58,074 bases of DNA from assembly GCF_900156025.1 (NCBI RefSeq), contig NZ_FTMO01000018.1, positions 1-58,074 of the forward strand, in the 5' to 3' direction. Position numbers and translations under genes: made by a program. The notes beneath the pieces are model-generated. The model searched no databases. It was not told the origin of the DNA and worked only from the letters and a program-made list of their open reading frames with translations. The DNA is from Allobosea sp. TND4EK4 (GTDB lineage: Bacteria; Pseudomonadota; Alphaproteobacteria; Rhizobiales; Beijerinckiaceae). Below, in pieces: positions 36,495 to 47,990 of the stretch (position 1 is its first letter; the number at the start of each line of letters is the position of its first letter).

Positions 36495-37241
36495 TCAGCG
36501 GTGCACGCCGAGCTGCGCAGTCAGGCCGCCATCGATCGGCAGGACGGTGCCGCTGATATAGGCGGCCGGCTCGCTCATCAGGAAGGCGGCGAGGCCGGCG
36601 ACCTCTTCCGGCTTCGCAAAGCGCCCGGCCGGAATCTGGCTCTGCATCTTGTCGCGATAGGCGGCGTAGGGCGCCATCATGTCGGTGTCGACGAAGCCCG
36701 GCGCGATGACATTGACGGTGACGCCGCGCTTGCCGGTCTCGACGGCGAGCGTCTTGGCGTAGGAGATCAGCGCGCCCTTGGATGCCGCATAGGCCGCGTT
36801 GCCGGGGTTCCCGCGCAAGGCTGCCACCGAGCCGATGGCGACGATGCGCCCGGTCCGGGCGCGGATCATCGCGCGCATCAGGCTCTTGGCGAGGCGGGTG
36901 AAGGCCCAGAAATTGACCTGCATCGCGGCCTCGGCCTTGTCCTGGTCCATCATCGCGGCGAGCGCGTCATAGGGCTGGCCGGCATTGTGGACGAGGCCGA
37001 AATAGCCCTCGCCCTCCCGCGCCTCGCAGAAGGCGTCGAGCGCGGCCTTGTCCGAGAGATCCAGCGGCAACGCCGTGACGCTGCGGCCGGGATGGGCTTC
37101 TGCGATTCCGGAGGCGAGCTCCTTCGCCTGCTCGGCCGAGGAGCGGAAGGTGAAGTCGACATCGTGGCCGGCGGCGGCGAGCGCGCGCACGATGGCGGCG
37201 CCGACGCCCTTGGCGCCGCCCGTCACCAGAATCCGGGTCAT
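36495..37241 (-). CDS. FabG-like 3-oxoacyl-ACP reductase (SDR) in the VLCFA cluster
   Basis: A 248-residue classical SDR with TGGAKGVGAAIVRALAAAG, LVHNAGQPYDALAAM, catalytic Ser in IVAIGSVAALRGNPGN, YAASKGALISY and the FabG-like end PIDGGLTAQLGVHR. The basic/polar residue after the first strand (FTFRSS) suggests NADPH. Its ATG overlaps the fabF1 stop (ATGA), so it belongs to this operon and probably reduces the 3-oxoacyl-AcpXL intermediates. The classical rhizobial cluster order (acpXL, fabZ, fabF2, fabF1, adh, lpxXL), as I recall it, has no such gene. Confidence 0.88.
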   Translation of the reverse strand: MTRILVTGGAKGVGAAIVRALAAAGHDVDFTFRSSAEQAKELASGIAEAHPGRSVTALPLDLSDKAALDAFCEAREGEGYFGLVHNAGQPYDALAAMMDQDKAEAAMQVNFWAFTRLAKSLMRAMIRARTGRIVAIGSVAALRGNPGNAAYAASKGALISYAKTLAVETGKRGVTVNVIAPGFVDTDMMAPYAAYRDKMQSQIPAGRFAKPEEVAGLAAFLMSEPAAYISGTVLPIDGGLTAQLGVHR

Positions 37242-38527
37242 GCGGCCTCCGGCGGCGCGGTCAGCACGAGGCAGGTGTTCTGGCCGCCGAAGCCGAAGGA
37301 ATTGGAGATCACGGTGCGCACCTTCGCCTTGCGGGCCTGATTCGGCACGACATCGAGCGGGATCGCCGGATCGGGATTGGCATGGTTGATCGTCGGCGGA
37401 ATCGTGCCGTTGGCAATGGTCAGGAAGGAGATCACCGCCTCGACCGCGCCGGCCGCCGTCAGCGTGTGGCCGATCATCGACTTGTTGGAGGAGATCGGCA
37501 GGCTCGGCATGCGCTCGCCGAAGACGGCGGCGCAGCTCATCGCCTCCATCTTGTCGTTCTCGGGCGTCGAGGTGCCGTGGGCGTTGATGTAGTCGACGTC
37601 GTCGGGCGTAAGCCCGGCATCGGCCAGCGCGTCCTGCATGGCGAGGATGGCGGGCTTGCCGTCCGGGCTGGAGCGCGTGCGGTGGAAGCCGTCGCCGCGC
37701 TCGCCGCAACCGGCGACGATGCCGAGAATGGTCGCTCCGCGTGCCAGAGCGTGGTCGTAATCCTCCAGCACCAGCGCGCCGGCTCCTTCGCCCATGACAA
37801 AGCCGTCACGGTTCTTCGAGAAGGGCTTGGCAGCGGCGTCCGGCGGGTCGTTCTGGGTGGAGAGCGCCGACAGCAGCGAAAAGCGGATCAGCGCCTCGGC
37901 ATGGATCGAGCCGTCGGTGCCGATGCAGAGCGCGGCGGCCGTCTCGCCGCGGCGGATCGCCTCGACGCCCATCTGGATCGCGGTCGCGCCCGAGGAGCAG
38001 GCCGTCGACAGTGAGATCGGCGAACCCTGCGTGCCGAAGCGCTCGGCGATATGGTCGGCGACGGTGCCGAACAGGAACATCTCGTGCATGGCCTTGAAGC
38101 GCTGCGAGGCGGCTGCCCGGAGCAGGCCGTCATAGTCGACGTCCCCGTCCAACGTCTGCGCGAGTTCCTGCTTCTGCGGCCATTCCATCTCGACGGGCGG
38201 GACCGCCATGAACAGCTCTCCCGGGAAGGCGCCGGGCTGTCCGAGGCCGCTCTGGGCGATCGCCTCCTCGGCCGCCAGCGTCGCGAGCTTCTCCGAGAGC
38301 TGAGGGGCGCTGAACGGCTCGTCGAACAGGAAATCGACCGTGCCGCCGATGGTCGTGCGCAGTCCCTCGGTGGGGAAGCGCTCGATGGCATGAATGCCGG
38401 ACTTTCCGGCCGTCAAAGCCTGCCAGTTCACGTCCTTGCCCTGGCCGAGCGAGGTGACGATGCCGAGCCCGGTGACAGCCACCAGGGGCCGGCCCTTGGC
38501 GTCGCGATGTGTGCCTTGCGTGGTCAT
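37238..38527 (-). CDS. Beta-ketoacyl-ACP synthase FabF1XL (active ketosynthase)
   Basis: This ketosynthase elongates the acyl chain carried on AcpXL. The 429-residue sequence has an intact Cys-His-His triad: STACSSGATA (C177), NAHGTST (H318) and NKSMIGHTLTAAGAVEA (H355). GFVMGEGAGALVLEDYDHA is the thiolase-fold signature. The ATG at 38527 has GAGAGG upstream. It follows fabF2, whose product lacks the Cys, by 11 bases; the two probably form a heterodimer, with this one catalytic. Confidence 0.92.
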   Translation of the reverse strand: MTTQGTHRDAKGRPLVAVTGLGIVTSLGQGKDVNWQALTAGKSGIHAIERFPTEGLRTTIGGTVDFLFDEPFSAPQLSEKLATLAAEEAIAQSGLGQPGAFPGELFMAVPPVEMEWPQKQELAQTLDGDVDYDGLLRAAASQRFKAMHEMFLFGTVADHIAERFGTQGSPISLSTACSSGATAIQMGVEAIRRGETAAALCIGTDGSIHAEALIRFSLLSALSTQNDPPDAAAKPFSKNRDGFVMGEGAGALVLEDYDHALARGATILGIVAGCGERGDGFHRTRSSPDGKPAILAMQDALADAGLTPDDVDYINAHGTSTPENDKMEAMSCAAVFGERMPSLPISSNKSMIGHTLTAAGAVEAVISFLTIANGTIPPTINHANPDPAIPLDVVPNQARKAKVRTVISNSFGFGGQNTCLVLTAPPEAA

Positions 38528-38538
38528 GGAACTGCCTC

Positions 38539-39678
38539 TCACGCTTGGATCAGGCGCGCTGCACCTTCGCCGCGCCAATGTCCGGCGCCGGTCACGACCG
38601 CTTCCTTCGCCTGCCCGGTCGACAGGGCGATCGCCGCAAGCGCTACGGAGACCGGGAACGCGGCTTCGAGCGCGTGGCCGACGAGATCGCCGGTGGCGAC
38701 GCGCCGGGCCGTCGGTGCACTCTTCGACAGCGCCGCGGCCTCTTCCGCCGTGATGCCGGCGCAGCCCGTCGCAGCGGAGATCGCGAGCGTCGGTGCGGCG
38801 CCGAGCCCGTCGAGCAAGCCGGTCAGGGCCGTTTCGACGCCGCCCGGCTGCCGCCTGGCGTGGCTGGCTGCAACACGGCCGAGCCGGGCGTGGACCTTTG
38901 CGCCGCGGGCGGCGGCGCGCGCGGCCGATTCCAGCACGAGAAAGGCGCCGGCGCTGCCGGTGATGGCGCCCGGCGCATCGTCGCGTGCGAAAACCGGGGC
39001 GAACGAGCCATGGCGCAGGAAGCCGCCGAGCTCCAGCAGAAGCAGCATGTCGCGGCGTTCGGCGTTGTAGGCACCGCCGACGAGCATCAGCTCGGACTGG
39101 CCCGCGGCGATGCGTGCCTGGGCGATGCGAATCGCGTCCACGCCGGCCTGCTCCTCGCCCATGAAGGTCCGCGAGGGGCCGGTGATGCCGTGCACGATAC
39201 CGATATTGCCCGCCAGCAGATTGGAAAGCTGGGCGAGGAACAAGGTGGGACGCAGGTCGCCGGTCAACCGCTCGTTGAGATAGGCGCCCGGCGCGTTCGC
39301 GTTGCGCAGCCCGGTCAGGATGGCGGAATCGACCGCATGGTCGCGCTCGCCGCCGCCGGCCGCCACGATGACCTGCAACGCGCTCTTGGCCTCGGTGTCC
39401 TCCTTGAGGCCGGCAGAATCCAGCGCAAGCCCGGCGGCATAGACGCCGAGGCGCTGCCAGGGCTCCATCTGGCGCTGATCGGATTTTTTGGGGATCTGGC
39501 GGTCGAGCTCAAGCGCTGCGAGCGGGTGGATCGGGTAGGGTTTGAAGCCCTCGGTATCGACGACCGGCTGCGAGCCTTCGGCCAGCGCCGCCGCATGGGT
39601 CTCGATGCCCTCGCCCAGGGAAGAGACGATGCCGATGCCGGTGATGACGACGTCGCGGTCGGCTTGTGCGCTGATCAT
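38539..39678 (-). CDS. Ketosynthase-like FabF2XL lacking the catalytic Cys
   Basis: The 379-residue product has the thiolase-fold start VVITGIGIVSSLGEGI and GITGPSRTFMGEEQAGVDAI. In active FabF the last motif reads G-P-x6-TACSTG; here residue 176, the Cys position, is Glu, and no NAHGTST motif exists, only SAATGCAGITAEE. The second His region survives as GHALEAAFPV. It is therefore not an active condensing enzyme by the usual mechanism and resembles chain-length-factor partners of type II polyketide synthases. The frame is intact and tightly packed, so it is not a pseudogene. Confidence 0.85.
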   Translation of the reverse strand: MISAQADRDVVITGIGIVSSLGEGIETHAAALAEGSQPVVDTEGFKPYPIHPLAALELDRQIPKKSDQRQMEPWQRLGVYAAGLALDSAGLKEDTEAKSALQVIVAAGGGERDHAVDSAILTGLRNANAPGAYLNERLTGDLRPTLFLAQLSNLLAGNIGIVHGITGPSRTFMGEEQAGVDAIRIAQARIAAGQSELMLVGGAYNAERRDMLLLLELGGFLRHGSFAPVFARDDAPGAITGSAGAFLVLESAARAAARGAKVHARLGRVAASHARRQPGGVETALTGLLDGLGAAPTLAISAATGCAGITAEEAAALSKSAPTARRVATGDLVGHALEAAFPVSVALAAIALSTGQAKEAVVTGAGHWRGEGAARLIQA

Positions 39679-40139
39679 GGTGCAGGCTCCGGCTCGAGGC
39701 CGATGGCTTCGATACGGCCTTGCATCAGGGTGCGCATGTCGGCCGGGAAGGGCATCAGGCGAAAACGGAGCTGCGCATCGCAGATCGGCTTGCCAGCACT
39801 GGAGAGCTTCGCCTTGGTAGCGGCGTAGCCCGAGCCTTCGATGACGAGTTCGGCTTCGGCGTCGAGCACCGTTCCGGGCTCGACGAATGTGCGAAAACGA
39901 GCCTTGTCGACCGTCATCAGGAAGGGCATCTGGGACAGCCCATTGAGGCCGAGAAGGAGATAGCCGGAGGCCTGCGCCATCGTCTCGGTCAGCAAGACGC
40001 CGGGAACGAGCGGGTGGCCGGGGAAATGGCCCTCGAAGACCGGGCTCGCGGCCGGGACGGTGGAGCGCGTGACGATGCGCTTCTGCGACGGATCGAAGGT
40101 CACGACCGTGTCGATCATGTCGAAATATTCGAGGCGCAT
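39675..40139 (-). CDS. FabZ-like 3-hydroxyacyl-ACP dehydratase of the VLCFA cluster
   Basis: A 154-residue hot-dog protein with the FabZ/FabA motif PVFEGHFPGHPLVPGVLLTE followed by TMAQASGYLL, which provides the catalytic His and Glu. It should dehydrate 3-hydroxyacyl-AcpXL during elongation. The C-terminal extension MRTLMQGRIEAIGLEPE is longer than in housekeeping FabZ. Its TGA overlaps the fabF2 ATG by four bases. Confidence 0.9.
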   Translation of the reverse strand: MRLEYFDMIDTVVTFDPSQKRIVTRSTVPAASPVFEGHFPGHPLVPGVLLTETMAQASGYLLLGLNGLSQMPFLMTVDKARFRTFVEPGTVLDAEAELVIEGSGYAATKAKLSSAGKPICDAQLRFRLMPFPADMRTLMQGRIEAIGLEPEPAP

Positions 40140-40254
40140 GCGAACCTTGATCTGAGAGACGCCCTAACGGCGCAAACCCGCGATGCGGACCGGATGATCC
40201 GCGCCACGGGTTCATGCTCTATCGGGAGGAGCGCGCCGGCTCAAGTCCGGCGGC

Positions 40255-40278
40255 GAGCACGGCTCTGGCGCCGTGCTC
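40255..40278 (-). terminator. Stem-loop directly after acpXL
   Basis: GAGCACGGC and GCCGTGCTC form a perfect 9-bp stem with a six-base loop, overlapping the last bases of the acpXL stop. No U-tract follows, so it may be a 3' mRNA stabiliser or partial attenuator, letting more acyl carrier protein be made than the downstream enzymes. Confidence 0.4.
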
Positions 40279-40558
40279 AGGCCTTCTTGGCGGCGACCAG
40301 CTCGTCGATGCGCTTGCACAGGTTCTCGAGCACGAAATACTGCTCGGCCGGCGCCTTGCCCTCGTTGACCTCCTGGGTCCACTGCTCGAGCGGCAGCTTG
40401 ATGCCGAAGGCCTTGTCGATCGCGAAGGCAATGTCGAGGAAGGCGAGCGAGTCGATGCCGAGATCGTCGATGGCGTGGCTCTGCGGCGTGATCTTGTCGC
40501 GCGGAATATCGCAGGTTTCCGAAATGATGCCGGCGACCGTCTCGAACGTGGCGGACAT
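40277..40558 (-). CDS. acpXL: Acyl carrier protein AcpXL
   Basis: This 93-residue carrier holds the growing 26-28 carbon chain destined for lipid A. The phosphopantetheine site is [12 protein letters not shown] (S37). The C-terminal [20 protein letters not shown] distinguishes AcpXL from housekeeping AcpP. The ATG at 40558 follows GGGAG. It is the first gene of the minus-strand cluster, 137 bases before fabZ, with a stem-loop in the gap. Confidence 0.93.
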   Translation of the reverse strand: MSATFETVAGIISETCDIPRDKITPQSHAIDDLGIDSLAFLDIAFAIDKAFGIKLPLEQWTQEVNEGKAPAEQYFVLENLCKRIDELVAAKKA

Positions 40559-40824
40559 GCGGGTGCTCCCGTCTTGAAAGAGTGAGGCGGGCGACATCCG
40601 GGCGCGGACGATCGTCCTGCGCCTGCCCCAAGCCCCCCGCCAAGGATGACTGTGACGCCCCCTTACACCGCGTGGGGTGAGAGGACAACTGCGTCCAGTC
40701 CGGAAGCGGGCAGCGACGCATTCTGGCGCAGATCGTGCCGCCGCTCGTCAAGGTTGCGGATTGACGCAACGTTAAGCATCGGACGCGATACTCTATTCTT
40801 CCCGAGGCGGTTGAGGGACGGACC

Positions 40825-42759
40825 GTGGTTTCGCTGCGAACGCGCTTTGCCTTGCTGTGCCTGTTCCTTGCCTTCATCACCAGCGCGGTGGCGGGCATCG
40901 GGATTTATTCCTCGTCTCGCATGGGCGGGGCGATCGACGAGTTGGCCAACTCCGCCACCGCGATCCGCAACCACACCATCGGCGACATGCTGCATGACGG
41001 CCTTCGGGCGGATGTCTATGCCGCCCTCATCCGCTCCGATACGGGCTTGGACGGTGCCGAAACCACCGCCGAGACGCGCGCCCACGCCCAGGAGTTCTCG
41101 GAGCGCATCGCTGCGACCAAGGCAATCGTCGAGTCCGCCGAGACACGCGCTCGGCTGGAGGCGCTGGACGAGCCCCTGAAGAGCTACATCGCCCAGGCGG
41201 TGACGCTCGTCGAACTCGCCTTCAGGGACCGCAAGGCGGCGCTCGCAGGCATGGCGTTGTTCGACGAGCGCTTCGAGGCGCTCGAGAAGTCGATGAAGGA
41301 GGCCGGCGACGCGCTCGAGGCCGAGGCGGTGGCGGCGCAGGCCAGCGCGGGCACGGCCCGCGGGCTCGCGGAGACCGTCGCGGTTTCGGGTCTCGTCATG
41401 GCCCTGCTGACGGCGCTCGGTCTCTATGCCACCGTGTTGCGCAGCATCGCCCGGCCGATCGCGGAGATCGTCGCGACGATGCGGCAGCCCGGTTCGGAAG
41501 CGGTGACCGTTGTGATTCCGCATCGCGACCGGCGCGACGAGATCGGCGAGATGGCCCGGTCCATCGGCACCTATCAGGATGTTCTGGCCGGACGCGCGGC
41601 CGAGGAGCAGATGCGGCGGGACGAGGAGCTGCGGGTTTCGCAGGGGCAAAGCGCGGCTTTCGCAGAAACCGCTCAGCAGATCCGGCGCGCGGTCGACGCT
41701 GCGGTGCATGGCGATTTCAGCCACCGCGTCGACAGCGAAGCCCAGCAGGGCGAGATGGCGGCGCTCGTCACGGGCATCAATCAGATCAACATGGCGATCG
41801 ACGACGCGACGACGACCTTCGCGGATATTCTGGAGGCCATCGCCGAGGGCGACCTGACCCGGAGCGTCGGAGCCGAATATTCCGGCAAGCTCGGTTCGGT
41901 GAGCGGCTCCATCAACGGAATGGTCGAAAAGCTGTCGCTGACGGTGACGGTGATCAAGCAGACGGCGCGCGAGGTCGCCGCCGCCGCCGACGAGATCAAG
42001 TCCGGTGCGGAAAACCTGTCGATCCGCACGGAGGAGCAGGCCTCGTCCCTGGAGGAGACCGCGGCGACCACCGAGCAGCTGGCCGCCTCGGTGAAGGCCT
42101 CGGCCAACGCCTCGCGGCAGGCGGTCGATCTCGCCGAGAACGCGACGCGCGTCGCCCGCAACGGCGGCGCGATCGTGACCGACGCGATCGGCGCGATGAA
42201 CCGCATCGAGCTCGCCAGCGGCAAGATCACCGCCATCATATCCGTCATCGACGGCATCGCCTTCCAGACCAACCTGCTGGCGCTGAACGCGGCGGTCGAG
42301 GCGGCGAGGGCGGGCGATGCCGGCAAGGGCTTCGCGGTCGTGGCCTCCGAGGTCCGGGCGCTGGCGCAGCAATCCGCGGATGCGGCCAAGGGCATCTCCG
42401 GCCTGATCAACGACACCACGCAGGAGGTGGTCGCCGGGGTCAAGCTCGTGCGCAGCGCGGGCGAGGTGCTGGGCGAGATCGTCGAGGCGACGCAGAAGGT
42501 AGCCAGCACGGTGACGGAAGTCGCCGCCGCCTCGGGCGAACAGTCGAACGGCATCGACGAGATGAGTCAGACCGTCGTGCGGATGGACGAGATGACGCAG
42601 CAGAATGCGGCGCTGGCGGAGGAAAGCGCGGCCGCCGCCGTCATGCTCGGACGCAAGATCGCGGAACTCGATGCTCTGGTGGCCGCGTTCCGGACCGGGC
42701 AGGCCGTCGCGCCCTCTCGCCGCCAGGACCACGTCCCGCCCCTGCGCAGGGCCGGCTGA
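40825..42759 (+). CDS. Methyl-accepting chemotaxis protein
   Basis: A 644-residue chemoreceptor. TM1 is ALLCLFLAFITSAVAGIGIY, then a ~160-residue periplasmic helical domain with Ala/Glu-rich repeats, TM2 (AVSGLVMALLTALGLYATVL, near 190), two HAMP segments (SIARPIAEIV and GVHG-like AAVHGDFSHRVD / AIAEGDLTRSVG), and the signalling domain whose hairpin tip reads IDGIAFQTNLLALNAAVEA. The start is GTG at 40825. The C-terminus lacks a CheR-docking pentapeptide (ends PPLRRAG). The ligand is unknown. No other chemotaxis gene is in the window. Confidence 0.93.
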   Translation: MVSLRTRFALLCLFLAFITSAVAGIGIYSSSRMGGAIDELANSATAIRNHTIGDMLHDGLRADVYAALIRSDTGLDGAETTAETRAHAQEFSERIAATKAIVESAETRARLEALDEPLKSYIAQAVTLVELAFRDRKAALAGMALFDERFEALEKSMKEAGDALEAEAVAAQASAGTARGLAETVAVSGLVMALLTALGLYATVLRSIARPIAEIVATMRQPGSEAVTVVIPHRDRRDEIGEMARSIGTYQDVLAGRAAEEQMRRDEELRVSQGQSAAFAETAQQIRRAVDAAVHGDFSHRVDSEAQQGEMAALVTGINQINMAIDDATTTFADILEAIAEGDLTRSVGAEYSGKLGSVSGSINGMVEKLSLTVTVIKQTAREVAAAADEIKSGAENLSIRTEEQASSLEETAATTEQLAASVKASANASRQAVDLAENATRVARNGGAIVTDAIGAMNRIELASGKITAIISVIDGIAFQTNLLALNAAVEAARAGDAGKGFAVVASEVRALAQQSADAAKGISGLINDTTQEVVAGVKLVRSAGEVLGEIVEATQKVASTVTEVAAASGEQSNGIDEMSQTVVRMDEMTQQNAALAEESAAAAVMLGRKIAELDALVAAFRTGQAVAPSRRQDHVPPLRRAG

Positions 42760-42795
42760 CGGCGCCGTCCGGCATCCTCCGCATCTCTCACATGA

Positions 42796-42829
42796 AAGGG
42801 CCGCGGCATCGTGCGATGCCGCGGCCCTT
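42796..42829. terminator. Bidirectional-type terminator between mcp and acnA
   Basis: AAGGGCCGCGGCATC and GATGCCGCGGCCCTT form a perfect 15-bp stem with a GTGC loop, between two convergent genes (stops at 42759 and 42883). Neither side has a long T-run, but the stem is very strong and can serve both directions. Confidence 0.75.
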
Positions 42830-42882
42830 CATCTTGAATGCTCGCCTGCCTCGCCGGGGGGTAGTCCCGGCGTTTGCGAGCC

Positions 42883-45582
<2,700 letters not shown>

Positions 45583-45817
45583 CGCAGAAGGATCCTGATC
45601 AAGGGGTTGCGGTCGCGACCGGCCTGCCCTCAAGGGATGTTGCCCTTGCGGACTACGCCGTTCGAAGGCCTAATGCGCATGACGCGCGCGCCGCCCCGGG
45701 AGTGCCCGAGCCCCGCGCCGGATCGGCGTGCGGCGTAGCCGCGGGTTCTATAGAGCAATTCCAAGATGCGCGCTACATGAACGAAAAGTGGTCGAACGCG
45801 TCGGCGGCAGCGCAGCA

Positions 45818-46438
45818 TTGAATCCGATATCCTTTCCCCATCTGCGGCTTTTCGCCGAGAATCTGACCTGTCGCCGCGGCGGCAGGCTGATTTTCGAGGG
45901 CGTTAGCCTGTCGCTCGCATCGGGCGAGGCAGTTTCACTCACCGGGCGCAACGGCGCCGGCAAGTCGAGCCTGATCGCCATGCTGTGCGGGCGGCTGCGC
46001 CCCGAGGCAGGCAGGATCGGCGTCGAGGGGGCGGACGAGGCGGAACTCACGGAACTCTGCCATCTCGTCGGCCACCGGGACGGGCTGAAGACCGCGCTGA
46101 CGGCGCAGGAGAACCTCGGCTTCGCCCAGGCCGTGCTCGGGCAGCCCGCGGCCACCCCGGTGGAGGCCCTGGCGGCGGTGGGGCTCGCCCATGCCGCCAC
46201 GCTGCCGGTCGGCTATCTTTCGGCGGGGCAGAGGCGGCGGGTCGCGCTGGCGCGGCTCCTGGTCGCCGCGCGGCCGTTCTGGCTGCTCGACGAGCCGATG
46301 TCGGCGCTGGATACGGCCTCGCAGGCAATGCTGACCGGTCTGATGCGGGACCATCTCGCCCAGGGCGGGGCGATCCTGGCCGCGACCCACGGCCCTCTGG
46401 GGCTCAATGAAGCCCGCGAACTCCGGATCGGGCCATGA
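45818..46438 (+). CDS. ccmA: Haem exporter ATP-binding protein CcmA
   Basis: CcmA powers the CcmABCD complex that releases holo-CcmE for cytochrome c maturation. It has Walker A GRNGAGKSSLIAM, CcmA-type LVGHRDGLKTALTAQENL, signature YLSAGQRRRVALARLL and Walker B WLLDEPMSALD. The start is uncertain: I use TTG at 45818 (residues NPISFPHLRLFAENL follow); GTG at 45788 is the alternative, and neither has a good ribosome site. The stop overlaps the ccmB ATG. Confidence 0.9.
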   Translation: MNPISFPHLRLFAENLTCRRGGRLIFEGVSLSLASGEAVSLTGRNGAGKSSLIAMLCGRLRPEAGRIGVEGADEAELTELCHLVGHRDGLKTALTAQENLGFAQAVLGQPAATPVEALAAVGLAHAATLPVGYLSAGQRRRVALARLLVAARPFWLLDEPMSALDTASQAMLTGLMRDHLAQGGAILAATHGPLGLNEARELRIGP

Positions 46439-47103
46439 GACGCGCCTTCCTCGCCATTCTCAGGCGGGACCTCACGCTGGCGGCGCGAGCCGGCGGCGGC
46501 GGGGAACTGGCGCTCGTCTTCTTTCTGACGCTCGTGGTGCTGGTGCCCTTCGCGCTCGGGCCCGATCTCAACCTGCTCTCGCGCATCGGCCCGGCGATCC
46601 TGTGGCTGGGGGCCCTGCTCTCCGTCCTCATCGGCCTCGACCGCCTGTTCCAGGCCGATGAGGAGGACGGGTCGCTCGAGTTGATGCGCGCCTCGCCGCT
46701 GCCGCTGGAAGCGGCGGTGCTGGCCAAGGGGCTGGCGCATTGGCTGACCACCGGGCTGCCGCTCGCGCTGGCGACGCCGCTGCTCGGCCTGCTGGTGGCC
46801 CTGCCGGTGGAGGGCGTGCTGCCGCTCGTCGCGACGCTCGCGGTCGGCACGCCGGCACTGAGCTTCATCGGTGCGGCAGGCGCCGCGGTCGCCGCGAGCC
46901 TGCGCCGCGGCGGGCTGATCGTGCCGGTGCTGGTGGCGCCGCTGACGATCCCTGTGCTGATCTTCGGGGTCTCGGCCGCCAATGCCGCGCTGGGCGGGAC
47001 GGTGCCCTTCCGCACGCCCTTCCTCATCCTTGCCGGCCTGTCGCTGGCCTCGGTCACGGTGGGGACGCTGGCTGCCGCTGCCGCGCTGCGCTCGGCGGAG
47101 TGA
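46435..47103 (+). CDS. ccmB: Haem exporter permease CcmB
   Basis: CcmB is the six-helix membrane partner of CcmA. The 222-residue product has the family's N-terminus FLAILRRDLTLAARAGG, FFLTLVVLVPFALGPDL, LFQADEEDGSLELMRASPLP and LAKGLAHWLTTGLPLALATP. ATGA overlap with ccmA gives coupling. It is followed by 125 bases before ccmC. Confidence 0.94.
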   Translation: MRRAFLAILRRDLTLAARAGGGGELALVFFLTLVVLVPFALGPDLNLLSRIGPAILWLGALLSVLIGLDRLFQADEEDGSLELMRASPLPLEAAVLAKGLAHWLTTGLPLALATPLLGLLVALPVEGVLPLVATLAVGTPALSFIGAAGAAVAASLRRGGLIVPVLVAPLTIPVLIFGVSAANAALGGTVPFRTPFLILAGLSLASVTVGTLAAAAALRSAE

Positions 47104-47228
47104 GCCGCTTTTGCTGAAGCTCTGCGCTTCGTGATGTCGCAGCGCGCCGGCACGGATTGCTTGGAACCCGTCGAGATTGCTAGAGCAGCGGGAATGGCAT
47201 TTCCCGGACAGGACTCTTCGCAAGACGC

Positions 47229-47990
47229 ATGGCCAGCCTGATCGACCTCGCCAACCCGACGCGTTTCATGCGCTTGTCGGCCGTGCTCCTGCCCTGGCTT
47301 GCGGCGGCGGCGGCGGTGCTGCTCGTCGTCGGCTTCTATCTGGCCTGGTTCTCCGCTCCGCCCGACTACCAGCAGGGCGAGACCGTGCGCATCCTCTATG
47401 TCCATGTCCCCGCCGCCTGGCTGGCGATGATGTTCTATTCGATGATGGCGCTCTCGGCGCTCGGCACGCTGGTCTGGCGCCATCCGCTGGCCGATGTCGC
47501 GCAGAAGGCGGCGGCGCCGATCGGTGCCTGCTTCGCCCTGATCTGCCTGGTCACCGGGGCGCTGTGGGGCAAGCCGATGTGGGGCACCTACTGGGTCTGG
47601 GATGCGCGGCTGACCTCGATGCTGGTGTTGCTGTTGATCTATCTCGGCATCATCGCGCTCTGGCGCGTTCTCGATGAGCCGTCGCGGGCGGGTCGTGCCG
47701 TCGCCATCCTGACGCTGATCGGATTCGTCAACGTGCCGATCATCAAGTTCTCGGTCGATTGGTGGAACACGCTGCACCAGCCGGCCTCGGTCTTCCGCAT
47801 GGGCGGCTCGACGCTCGATCCCTCGATGCTGTGGCCCCTCCTGATCCTGGCCGCCGGGTTCACGCTGTTTGCGCTTGCGCTCCACATGGTCTCGATGCGG
47901 GCGGAGATCATGCGCCGCCGGGTGCGGACGCTGACGATCCTGGAGGCCGAGCGGCTCGATCGCCTGGCTGCGCAGGGAGCCCCGGCATGA
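47229..47990 (+). CDS. ccmC: Haem exporter protein CcmC
   Basis: CcmC holds haem and transfers it to CcmE. The 253-residue, six-helix protein shows the WWD signature WGTYWVWDARLTSMLVL and the axial histidines in YVHVPAAWLAMM and NTLHQPASVF. Its stop codon overlaps the ccmD start (ATGA). A separate promoter for ccmC within the 125-base gap is possible but not evident. Confidence 0.95.
   Translation: MASLIDLANPTRFMRLSAVLLPWLAAAAAVLLVVGFYLAWFSAPPDYQQGETVRILYVHVPAAWLAMMFYSMMALSALGTLVWRHPLADVAQKAAAPIGACFALICLVTGALWGKPMWGTYWVWDARLTSMLVLLLIYLGIIALWRVLDEPSRAGRAVAILTLIGFVNVPIIKFSVDWWNTLHQPASVFRMGGSTLDPSMLWPLLILAAGFTLFALALHMVSMRAEIMRRRVRTLTILEAERLDRLAAQGAPA

Noticed and set aside
38539..39678. FabF2 as a decayed pseudogene
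   Set aside because: The frame is uninterrupted and overlaps fabZ by four bases. The lost residues fit a chain-length-factor role, so decay is not indicated.
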